DNA from: Actinoplanes lobatus
GTDB lineage: Bacteria; Actinomycetota; Actinomycetes; Mycobacteriales; Micromonosporaceae
DNA: 64,000 nt
Reading direction: 5' to 3'
Assembly: GCF_014205215.1 (NCBI RefSeq)
Contig: NZ_JACHNC010000001.1
Coordinates: 10,040,501-10,104,500, forward strand
The translations under genes were made by a program, and so were the position numbers. The notes below the pieces were generated by a model that was not told where the DNA came from, made no database searches, and saw only the letters and a list, made by a program, of their open reading frames with translations. This document shows positions 52,084-58,622 of this stretch, one piece after another. Numbering within the stretch: position 1 is the stretch's first letter; each line of letters opens with the position of its first letter.

Positions 52084-53115
52084 TCACCTCGGCGGGTGGA
52101 CGTCTCGGTGGTGTCTATACCAGCCACGCTGCGCGGCGACGACTCCGGCTTGGAACCGGCTGCGGGCGTCGAGGAGGTCCATCAGCTCGGCGGACTTGCG
52201 TTTGATCGTGCGGGCCGAGACGCCCATCTTGCGGGCGGCCATCTCGTCGGTGCTTCCGGCGGCGAGGAGCCGGGCCAGTTCGCGTAGCTGGGGGGCGAGG
52301 CCGGCGTCGTCGCGCCGGGGAGTGTGACCCAACGGCGTCGCGGTCGACCAGATCTGGGCGAACAGGCCGTAGACCGCGGCGACGATGCCGGGGGCGTGGA
52401 CCTCCTGGGCGCCTTTGCTGCTGTCGAACGGGTCGATGGGCAGCACCGCGACGCGCCGGTCGTACACGATCATCAGCATCGGCAGTGTCGGCGCGGTCCT
52501 GATCTCCCCGCCCAGGTCGGTCATCCAGGTGGCGTAGTCCTGGAGCACCGGGTTGTGCCGGTGACTGTCCTGGTAGATGGCTCGGATGGCCACACCGCGT
52601 TCGAGCATTTGCTGATTGAGCGGCCGGCTGGCCTTCTTGCCCTCGGGCTTCTGCGCGGTGTTGGGGTTGAGCGAAACACATTCCACGGTGGTGGCCAGGG
52701 TCAGTTCCTCGAGACGGCCACGGACCGCCTCCACGCCCTCCCACTTGGTGACGTGTTCACGGTCGCGGTTCTGCTCGTGCGCGGCGGCCAGGGACATCAC
52801 CGCGGTGCGGGTGGCTTCCAGCTGACGCTGCTTGTCCGCCACCTCGGCTTCGGCACGGGCGATCAACGAGGCCAAACCGATGGTCGGCCCGACTGTCCGG
52901 AGCCCGCCGCCGTCGCCGCCGAAAGTGATCAGGGACAGATCGATGAGTTCATCGAGTGCGGCCCGGACGGCGTCCTCGGAGCGGTTCATGTGGACGGCCA
53001 ACTGAGGCAGGTCGAGCTGCGGTGCAGCAAGCATGGCCAGATAGGTGGCCTCTGCGTCAGCGGACAGACCTATGGCACCCAACACGGCTCTCGCCCCTCC
53101 CCCGAGTGATGGCAT
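52084..53115 (-). CDS. TrmB/LuxR-like helix-turn-helix regulator
   Basis: The 343-residue protein has a TrmB-like winged helix at the N-terminus (LSADAEATYLAMLAAPQLDL, residues about 17-75), a coiled segment (about 85-115), a central sensor-like domain and a C-terminal LuxR-type helix-turn-helix (MAARKMGVSARTIKRK near 300). Such double-HTH regulators are frequent in actinomycetes. It diverges from the secreted peptide gene; a perfect palindrome lies between them at 53181-53197. It may sense the peptide, which is inference. Confidence 0.8.
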   Translation of the reverse strand: MPSLGGGARAVLGAIGLSADAEATYLAMLAAPQLDLPQLAVHMNRSEDAVRAALDELIDLSLITFGGDGGGLRTVGPTIGLASLIARAEAEVADKQRQLEATRTAVMSLAAAHEQNRDREHVTKWEGVEAVRGRLEELTLATTVECVSLNPNTAQKPEGKKASRPLNQQMLERGVAIRAIYQDSHRHNPVLQDYATWMTDLGGEIRTAPTLPMLMIVYDRRVAVLPIDPFDSSKGAQEVHAPGIVAAVYGLFAQIWSTATPLGHTPRRDDAGLAPQLRELARLLAAGSTDEMAARKMGVSARTIKRKSAELMDLLDARSRFQAGVVAAQRGWYRHHRDVHPPR

Positions 53116-53180
53116 AGCGCGGAGTCAAGTATGTGGATCGACACCGCTCGCTGCAAGATCCACCTCGGGTAAGTGTCCCG

Positions 53181-53197
53181 AAGGTGCCAGGCACCTT
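53181..53197. promoter_or_regulatory. Perfect 17-bp palindrome AAGGTGCC-A-GGCACCTT
   Basis: The palindrome lies 66 bp upstream of the regulator start (53115) and 163 bp upstream of the peptide start (53360). The half-sequence AAGGTGCC also occurs at 53986-53993, just before the secreted VCBS protein start, and at 55485-55492. It may be the operator of the divergent regulator; this type of palindrome also occurs as a dispersed repeat in many genomes, so the role is unproven. Confidence 0.5.
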
Positions 53198-53359
53198 TGT
53201 GCCCGCTGGAATCCCTCGACCTTCCCCGGCCCGTGCCGCATTGTTGTTTTCAGCAAGGAGCACGGCGGCACGAAACAGGAATAAACGAACCGGGTCCGGT
53301 GGAATAGCCAAAACGGTTCCGCTGAACAAATCGAATTCTTTCTACAGGAGGAGTCTGTC

Positions 53360-53518
53360 ATGCGTAAGGCGATCAACAAGGCATTCACGACGGCCGGCCT
53401 GATCCTGGCCTCGACGGTAGTCACCCTGGTTGTCTCCCCGTCTCCGGCGGGTGCCGAGCAGGCCGCCGGCGACAGCCCCGCCGTGATGGTCCTGGCCGGT
53501 GGGTCGGAGTGGGCGTGA
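53360..53518 (+). CDS. 52-aa secreted peptide precursor
   Basis: ATG at 53360 follows CAGGAGGAG with good spacing. The product has a basic start (MRKAINKAF), a hydrophobic core (TAGLILASTVVTLVV) and a likely signal-peptidase site after PSPAGA, leaving a mature peptide of about 20 residues ending GGSEWA. It is coupled to the next gene (stop overlaps GTG as GTGA). Its size, secretion and divergent HTH regulator fit an exported signalling peptide, but there is no direct evidence. No Cys residues are present, so it is not a disulfide-type bacteriocin. Confidence 0.65.
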   Translation: MRKAINKAFTTAGLILASTVVTLVVSPSPAGAEQAAGDSPAVMVLAGGSEWA

Positions 53519-53868
53519 GCGAGATCGGCACGATCTGGATGCGCCTGTGCGGTTACCGGCTGGCCGGTCCGATCCGGTGGCACGGCGAAGCGGCGAAGCA
53601 ACTACTCGCAGGCGAGCTGGCAGCTCGAATATGGTCGCAGGCCGGCGACGCCGACCGGGTTCAGCACATCCGGATCCGCAGCGCCGACTCCCCGGGACCT
53701 GAGCCGCCGGAGCCGGACGGCAGCGCCCACCGGTGCCGGCTGGACGTGGGAATCCTGCTGATGGCCGACAGCGACGACAAGGCCCGCGCCGTGGGTGCCC
53801 GGCTCTGCACCGGGGCGCTGGCCGCCGGTCCGGACACCGTCGGCTGGACCTTGCAGCCACTGATCTGA
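53515..53868 (+). CDS. Uncharacterised 117-aa protein
   Basis: A GTG at 53515 overlaps the peptide stop; another GTG lies at 53509. The 117-residue product is soluble, contains no clear motif, and has alternating strand/helix character (MRLCGYRLAGPIRWHG, CRLDVGILLMADSDDKA). Tight coupling to the peptide gene suggests a role in its production or immunity; this is inference. No family is recognised. Confidence 0.55.
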   Translation: MSEIGTIWMRLCGYRLAGPIRWHGEAAKQLLAGELAARIWSQAGDADRVQHIRIRSADSPGPEPPEPDGSAHRCRLDVGILLMADSDDKARAVGARLCTGALAAGPDTVGWTLQPLI

Positions 53869-53954
53869 GAAATCCGCCATACGCCGTACGGCATTGAACG
53901 CACGACCGGAATCCCCGGCAATCGTCGACCACAAGAAGCGTGAATCCGCTGACG

Positions 53955-53978
53955 CAAGGCGGCCTGGATACCGCCTTG
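53955..53978. promoter_or_regulatory. Hairpin before secreted VCBS protein gene
   Basis: CAAGGCGG (53955-53962) and CCGCCTTG (53971-53978) pair around an 8-base loop, ending 20 bp before the GTG start at 53999 and 8 bp before the AAGGTGCC half-site that overlaps the ribosome binding region. It could terminate upstream transcription or control translation. Confidence 0.45.
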
Positions 53979-53998
53979 CCCAAGAAAGGTGCCAAATA

Positions 53999-55387
53999 GT
54001 GAGGACTCTGAAGTTCAACTCCCGCCCTCGAATTGTTGCGGGCGTCGCGGCGAGCCTCGCCGTGCTGGTCGGAGCAGGCGTCGCGGCATCGCCGGCCAGA
54101 GCCGATTTCACGTCCGAACGAGGCGAGGAGATCTCGCGGGCCGAGGTGCTGGAACGCGCCCAGTACTGGCTCGACCATCAGCCCGGCCCCTACAACCAGG
54201 GTGCGACGTCACCCGGTCCAGGCGACGGCTACAACTACCGCCGGGACTGCTCCGGATACGTCAGCATGGCCTGGCACCTCAACGCCAACCCCTCCACCGA
54301 GGGAATCCCGAATTACGCGCCGTCGATCTCCAAGGCGGACCTGAAGCCCGGTGACGTGCTCAACTCCTACAGCGAACACGTTCTCCTCTTCAAGTCGTGG
54401 GCCAACAAGGAACACACCCGCATCAACTACTACACGTTCGGCAGCACGCCGGTGAAGATGCGTACCAACGTGCCGCTCTACAGCGGAAACATCGACTCCC
54501 ACCCGGCGTCGAACTACGTGGCCCGGCGCTACTCGAAGATCAAGGACGACGTGCCGGAGACGCCGGTGCAGCGCAGCACGGCCGACGTCACCGGTGACGG
54601 CTTCGCCGACCTCGTGACGACCACGTCGGACGGCAAGCTCTGGATGTACGCGAACAACTACGTGCGAGACGACGGCCAGCCGTACAGCGCGGGCACTCAG
54701 ATCGGCAACGGCTGGGGCTCGTTCACCAGCGTCTTCGGTGCGGACGTCACCGGTGACGGCTACCGGGACCTGGTCGGTATCAAGACCGACGGCACGCTGT
54801 GGCTCTACCCGAACAACATCGAGCGTGACAACGGGGTGCCCTACAGCTCCGCCGACGCCCGGCAGATCGGTACCAGCTGGAACATCTTCAGCAAGGTCTT
54901 CGGCGCGGACGTGACCGGTGACGGCTACACCGACCTGGTGGGCATCAAACCGGACGGCACGATGTTCCTGTACGCCAACAACATCGAGCGTGACAACGGC
55001 GTCCCGTACTCCGCGGCGACGCAGATCGGCAGCGGCTGGGGCGGCTTCACCCAGGTCGTCGGTGCGGACCTGACCGGCGACGGCTACACCGACCTGGTTG
55101 CGGCCAAGGCCGACGGTTCGCTCATGCTCTACTCGAACAACATCGAGCGTGACGGCAAGCCCTACAGCTCCACCTCGGTCACCCAGATCGGCAGCGGCTG
55201 GAACGCGTTCAACCGGATCATCGCCGCCGACTTCTCCGGTGACGGCGTCAGTGACCTGGTCACCACCAAGCCCGACGGCACGCTGTGGCTCTACCCGAAC
55301 AACATCGGCCGCGACGGCGTCTACTTCAGCTCGGCCACCGCCCGCCAGGACGGCAGCGGCTGGAACCCCTACTCCAACATCAGCTGA
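53999..55387 (+). CDS. Secreted amidase-like protein with VCBS/FG-GAP repeats
   Basis: The 462-residue protein has a signal peptide (IVAGVAASLAVLVGAGVAASPARA). Residues about 35-190 resemble an NlpC/P60-type amidase, with RRDCSGYVSMAW giving the Cys near 80 and SEHVLLFKSW giving the His near 124. The C-terminal part holds five repeats of the form DVTGDGYxDLV separated by about 55 residues, typical of FG-GAP/VCBS propellers. GTG at 53999 lies after AAAGG; the longer frame upstream is not supported. It is probably a cell-wall-active or wall-binding exoprotein. Confidence 0.8.
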   Translation: MRTLKFNSRPRIVAGVAASLAVLVGAGVAASPARADFTSERGEEISRAEVLERAQYWLDHQPGPYNQGATSPGPGDGYNYRRDCSGYVSMAWHLNANPSTEGIPNYAPSISKADLKPGDVLNSYSEHVLLFKSWANKEHTRINYYTFGSTPVKMRTNVPLYSGNIDSHPASNYVARRYSKIKDDVPETPVQRSTADVTGDGFADLVTTTSDGKLWMYANNYVRDDGQPYSAGTQIGNGWGSFTSVFGADVTGDGYRDLVGIKTDGTLWLYPNNIERDNGVPYSSADARQIGTSWNIFSKVFGADVTGDGYTDLVGIKPDGTMFLYANNIERDNGVPYSAATQIGSGWGGFTQVVGADLTGDGYTDLVAAKADGSLMLYSNNIERDGKPYSSTSVTQIGSGWNAFNRIIAADFSGDGVSDLVTTKPDGTLWLYPNNIGRDGVYFSSATARQDGSGWNPYSNIS

Positions 55388-55408
55388 CCTGACAGACCCC
55401 ATACACGA

Positions 55409-55447
55409 CCTCGGCCCTGCCCGGCACACCGCCGGACAGGGCCGAGG
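55409..55447. terminator. Terminator hairpin after VCBS protein gene
   Basis: CCTCGGCCCTG (55409-55419) and CAGGGCCGAGG (55437-55447) pair perfectly, with an additional inner CGG/CCG pair, in the gap between convergent genes. It likely terminates both. Confidence 0.8.
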
Positions 55448-55502
55448 CCCGTTCCCGAACCACCGACGGCCAGTGAGCCGTCCGAAGGTGCCTGCCCTGA
55501 GG

Positions 55503-56159
55503 TCAGGGGCAGGTCGCGGCTTGCGGATAGAGGTCGACCGTCTGGTCGTACCCGTTCATGGTGATGTTCCAGGTCGCGGTGAAGCCGCATGCGCCGCCGG
55601 GGGTGGTGGCCGTGACCGTGTAGTCGCCGGCGGGCAGGCCGGGGAACTCGTACCAGCCGAACTCGCTGATCGTCGTCTGCAGGTCACCGGGCTGGAGCGT
55701 GACGATGCCGCCGCCGTCGGCCGGCTGCCACCCGTCGTGGTCCATGACCAGGCCGCCCAGCGTCGCCGGGAGTGGCTCCTCCACGACCGGCGGGCACTCC
55801 TCGCCGTTCGCCGTGTACATCATGAGTGTGAATTCAAGACCGTACCGGTCGAGCAGGAGCGTCTGGCCGGCGGCCACCGGGCAGTCCCCGTTCAGGACCG
55901 CGGTGGCGCTGACCCGGTATTCGCCGACGGGGAATCCGCTGAAGACGGCACTGCCGTCGGCGCCGGAGACCTGCTGGTAACCGCCGGGTTCCAGCGTGAC
56001 GGTGATGCCCTCCAGGGAACGCCCGCCGGGATCCTTCACCCAGGTCCGGAACGAGGTGCTGGACGCCTGCGCCGGCGCGGCACCGGCGATCAGCGACAGG
56101 CCTGTCAGCAGTGATGCGACAACGGTCGCGAGCGCGCGACGGCCGAAGACGATGGACAT
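55503..56159 (-). CDS. Secreted protein with two carboxypeptidase-regulatory-like domains
   Basis: The 218-residue protein starts with a signal peptide (MSIVFGRRALATVVASLLTG, then cleavage near AQA). The mature part has two beta-sandwich units resembling CarboxypepD-reg/Cna-B folds, each with a D-G-W/Y-x-F-x-x-x-P-x-G-x-Y pattern (DGSAVFSGFPVGEYRV and FGWYEFPGLPAGDYTV). A few Cys residues could form disulfides. ATG at 56159 is chosen for the signal peptide. The role is probably surface or adhesion related. Confidence 0.75.
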   Translation of the reverse strand: MSIVFGRRALATVVASLLTGLSLIAGAAPAQASSTSFRTWVKDPGGRSLEGITVTLEPGGYQQVSGADGSAVFSGFPVGEYRVSATAVLNGDCPVAAGQTLLLDRYGLEFTLMMYTANGEECPPVVEEPLPATLGGLVMDHDGWQPADGGGIVTLQPGDLQTTISEFGWYEFPGLPAGDYTVTATTPGGACGFTATWNITMNGYDQTVDLYPQAATCP

Positions 56160-56284
56160 GAATCCTCCCGTGGTCCACATCGGATGCCAAGATCCAAACA
56201 TGGAACATCGGCGATGGCGAACCACTTGATGGATGCGCCCCGCCGACCGCCGTCCCAAGCAGAAGGCTCCGAACTTCGCCGAGA

Positions 56285-56339
56285 AAGGAGCTGATCGACC
56301 GCGCCGCCGAGTTCCACGAGAAGGCCCGCGCCGCCCTCT
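56285..56339 (+). repeat. 55-bp direct repeat, right copy
   Basis: Exact copy of 51956-52010, encoding the C-terminal residues ELIDRAAEFHEKARAAL of the LLM oxidoreductase followed by TAA. No matching gene body precedes it, so it is a detached gene end. It marks the right edge of the 52.0-56.3 kb segment. Confidence 0.85.
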
Positions 56340-56463
56340 AATCCCGCAGCGCTCGCAGGAGTTCCTTCTTCGTCATGGCGGACCGGCCGGCGACACCACG
56401 ATCCCGGGCCCGGGCGTAGAGCTCGTCCCGGGTCGCGGTGTCGCGTGGCTTGACCCGCGTCGT
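56338..56463 (-). pseudogene. Fragment of a Rho-N/SAP-like small protein
   Basis: The last 41 codons (KPRDTATRDELYARARDRGV, then GRSAMTKKELLRALRD) match the helix-extension-helix pattern of Rho termination factor N-terminal or plasmid-stabilisation domains. The frame continues to 56610, but the upstream residues do not look like protein, so the N-terminus is probably lost or replaced. Its stop abuts the right 55-bp repeat. Confidence 0.5.
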
Positions 56464-56721
56464 TGAGCGGCTCCTTCCGCACCCGCGGAAACGCGAACAC
56501 ACTGTCCGGCATGGCGTTACGGTCACCGGCGTCCAGTTGGTGGTTCCTCGTTCGTCGAGCAGCCATACCGTCCGGATACCCTTCCCGCCCACAGCCATGC
56601 GAACCACCACACCACCGTCACCGACGGTCCTTCACCCGGGACGTTTGACCAGCTCACGGGGTATTCGGAGATCGCGGGAGCGCGCTGACAAACGATCGCC
56701 GGATCGCGCTATTTTGTCGAT

Positions 56722-57543
56722 ATGGCCGAATCCCGAACGGTGACTGTGCCGGTGGTCGTGGAACGCGACGAGGACGGCGCGTGGTGTGCCCACGCCCAAC
56801 TACGCCCGGGCCTGCGAGCACACGGCGAAGGCGACACCGAGCAAGCCGCGCTGGAAGATCTCCGCGAGGCCCTGACCGGCCTCATTGAAGAATTCGGTGT
56901 TCCCCGGGAACTCTCCATCACCGTCGCCGCCTGGTTGCCTCCACTCCCCTCGGTTTCCGGCAGCCGGATCGTCGCCGGGCTGTGCCAAGAGAATTTGTCA
57001 CGAGACAACGTCCCGACCAGGCTCCGGCCGGATTCACCTATCGCCGTAGTGGTATTTACAGGCAACGATCTCGACGTCGCCATCCTTGATCCGATAAACG
57101 AGCCGGTGCTCACGGTCAATTCGCCGCGACCAGAGGCCGGACAACTCGCCGCGAAGCGGTTCAGGCTTACCGATGCCTTCATAGCCGTTGCGCATGACGT
57201 CCGCGATCAGGTCGTTGATTCGCTTGATCAGCTTGCGGTCCGTGTGACTGAGGTACTGCGACCAAGCTGTCGTGGAAAAGATCAGCCTCACGCCACGTCC
57301 TGCGCAACGGTCGGGTCGATGAGCGCCCGCTCGTGGCCCTCGCCTCGGTCCAGCTCGGCCATCGATCGGCGCAGGGCTTCAGCGTTGCTGGGGCTACGAA
57401 GCAGGTACTCGGTCTCTTTCATCGACTCATACTCGGCCAGCGGCACGATAACGACGGGTTCGTGCCCGGAACGGGTCACTACCAGTTCCTCGGCGTCGTC
57501 GACCACGCTGTCGAGCTCAGCGGCAAGGTTCTGTCGCAGCTGA
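56722..57543 (+). CDS. HicB-like antitoxin domain, over-extended frame
   Basis: The first about 70 residues (VTVPVVVERDEDGAWCAHAQ, then LEDLREALTGLIEEFGVP) match the solitary HicB antitoxin family. Normal members stop after about 75-85 residues; here the frame runs to 57543 with no family resemblance and lies opposite the whole YoeB-YefM pair. The natural stop was probably lost by deletion, so only 56722 to about 56940 should be trusted. No HicA toxin gene is adjacent. Confidence 0.5.
   Translation: MAESRTVTVPVVVERDEDGAWCAHAQLRPGLRAHGEGDTEQAALEDLREALTGLIEEFGVPRELSITVAAWLPPLPSVSGSRIVAGLCQENLSRDNVPTRLRPDSPIAVVVFTGNDLDVAILDPINEPVLTVNSPRPEAGQLAAKRFRLTDAFIAVAHDVRDQVVDSLDQLAVRVTEVLRPSCRGKDQPHATSCATVGSMSARSWPSPRSSSAIDRRRASALLGLRSRYSVSFIDSYSASGTITTGSCPERVTTSSSASSTTLSSSAARFCRS
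57034..57291 (-). CDS. yoeB: Txe/YoeB-family toxin (mRNA interferase)
   Basis: The 85-residue protein is a typical YoeB: LIFSTTAWSQYL at the start, KPEPLRGELSGLWSRRID, EHRLVYRI and ACKYHYGDR at the end, keeping the catalytic Glu, Arg, His and Tyr. YoeB cleaves mRNA at the ribosome. GTG at 57291 overlaps the antitoxin stop as GTGA. The family and gene order are standard for yefM-yoeB. Confidence 0.93.
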   Translation of the reverse strand: MRLIFSTTAWSQYLSHTDRKLIKRINDLIADVMRNGYEGIGKPEPLRGELSGLWSRRIDREHRLVYRIKDGDVEIVACKYHYGDR

Positions 57544-57563
57544 GTGAAGTTCACCGTTCGCAT
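57288..57563 (-). CDS. yefM: YefM-family antitoxin
   Basis: The 91-residue protein has the Phd/YefM fold: FTQLRQNLAAELDSVVDDAE and VVTRSGHEPVVIVPLAEYES, then MKETEYLLRSPSNAEAL. It neutralises YoeB and represses the operon. ATG at 57563 follows GGAGGTGGAG; the longer upstream frame is not supported. Confidence 0.93.
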   Translation of the reverse strand: MRTVNFTQLRQNLAAELDSVVDDAEELVVTRSGHEPVVIVPLAEYESMKETEYLLRSPSNAEALRRSMAELDRGEGHERALIDPTVAQDVA

Positions 57564-57805
57564 CTCCACCTCCATGGGACGTACATAAAACTGTACTCCC
57601 TCGGATAGCAGGGCGAGGGCGACGTGGGCGCCCGAGGAAGCCGAGTGCTCGGTGGCCAGCCGCAAACGAGCGATCCCACCGGTCACCTCGACCAAGCCTG
57701 GACGGGCTGCGGTCGTACGACCAGTAAATAAGTAGCCGCACAAAGTGTGCGCCAACCATCCGAACTACCGAATTGATCCCGACATCAACTGCGAATCCCA
57801 GCTCC

Positions 57806-57937
57806 GGTAAATCGGAGATCCTCCGGAAGAACCTTGCCGGACTCCGATCCCAACGCGTCGACGACGAACACCGCATGGTGTACGCCGTCGAGACCAACGA
57901 GATCACCATCATCTCCTGCCGGTACCACTACGAATAA
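57806..57937 (+). pseudogene. yoeB: C-terminal remnant of a second yoeB
   Basis: A plus-strand frame ending TAA at 57937 encodes GKSEILRKNLAGLRSQRVDD, EHRMVYAVE, and TIISCRYHYE, the last 43 residues of a YoeB toxin. It is more similar to general YoeB C-termini than to the neighbour at 57034 and lacks the N-terminal half and any start signal. It is on the strand opposite to the intact pair, so it derives from another module. Confidence 0.75.
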
Positions 57938-58039
57938 GCTTCCCGCACGGAGTGACCACAGCACCCTGTCTGGTGGTCCATGCGGGCGAACGTGGTTGGA
58001 AAGCCACTAAGCGCCTAGTACGGCAGCCGCCATTCGTGA

Positions 58040-58420
58040 TCATGGCTGGAGTTCAAGGGTGAGGCGGCGGGCGTAGTGAGCTCGTCTGGCTCGTGCTTGG
58101 TGGCGACGTCGCCGATGTGACCAGCGCAAACGGTAGGCGATGCTGCGCGTCGGCCGAATCAGTAGGACGTTGATCAGGCGGCGGATCTCGTTGACGGTCA
58201 GGTCGATCATGTCGGGCTGAGCGGGACGGTCCGCCGATCGGGCGTCGGCGGTGCAGATCGCGAGGACCGCGAGCGCTGCCAGGGCAAGGGTGGTGAACCG
58301 GTGCCAGGACGTCCAGCGGCGGACCTGGTGTTGGTCCAGCCCGACCTGCCCTTTTCCGGCCTGAAAACTCTCTTCAATACGCCACCTGTGATGTACCTCA
58401 ATCGAGTGCTTCTCTCTCCG
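58040..58420 (-). pseudogene. C-terminal fragment of IS701-like DDE transposase
   Basis: About 120 residues remain: VHHRWRIEESFQAGKGQVGLD, then QVRRWTSWHRFTTLALAALAVL, the conserved catalytic-Glu region and C-terminus of IS701-type transposases. The sequence upstream on this strand is unrelated and overlaps the regulator gene, so the N-terminal part is gone. No terminal repeats were recognised. Confidence 0.75.
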
Positions 58421-58622
58421 TTCCGGCAGTGATCGATCGGCAGGCGTTGTTGCTGCTGGTATCGCTGATCGATCGGTTGACCGTGGCCGCGGCGATGTTG
58501 ACCAGGCCAGCGGTGAGGCAGGCCGCCAGGGCGTGCAGGAGGTGCTCGACCGTGGAAAGAGGCCTGGTGCAGCCGAGTGGCCGAGCTCTAGGCTCTGGAC
58601 GGACAGCCGATGACGGGGATGG

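Noticed and set aside
52011..56284. Search for an integrase or relaxase within the repeat-flanked segment
   Set aside because: None of the five genes has recombinase motifs; mobility is inferred only from the flanking repeats.
57710..57722. Short palindrome GGTCGTACGACC about 150 bp upstream of yefM
   Set aside because: It is 12 bp long, isolated and distant from the yefM start, with no second copy; not enough to call an operator.
58599..58607. GACGGACAG upstream of the LAL gene at 58623
   Set aside because: It matches nine bases of the island operator core but lacks the preceding CT-context and any inverted partner, and the gene is far outside the island; chance is likely.
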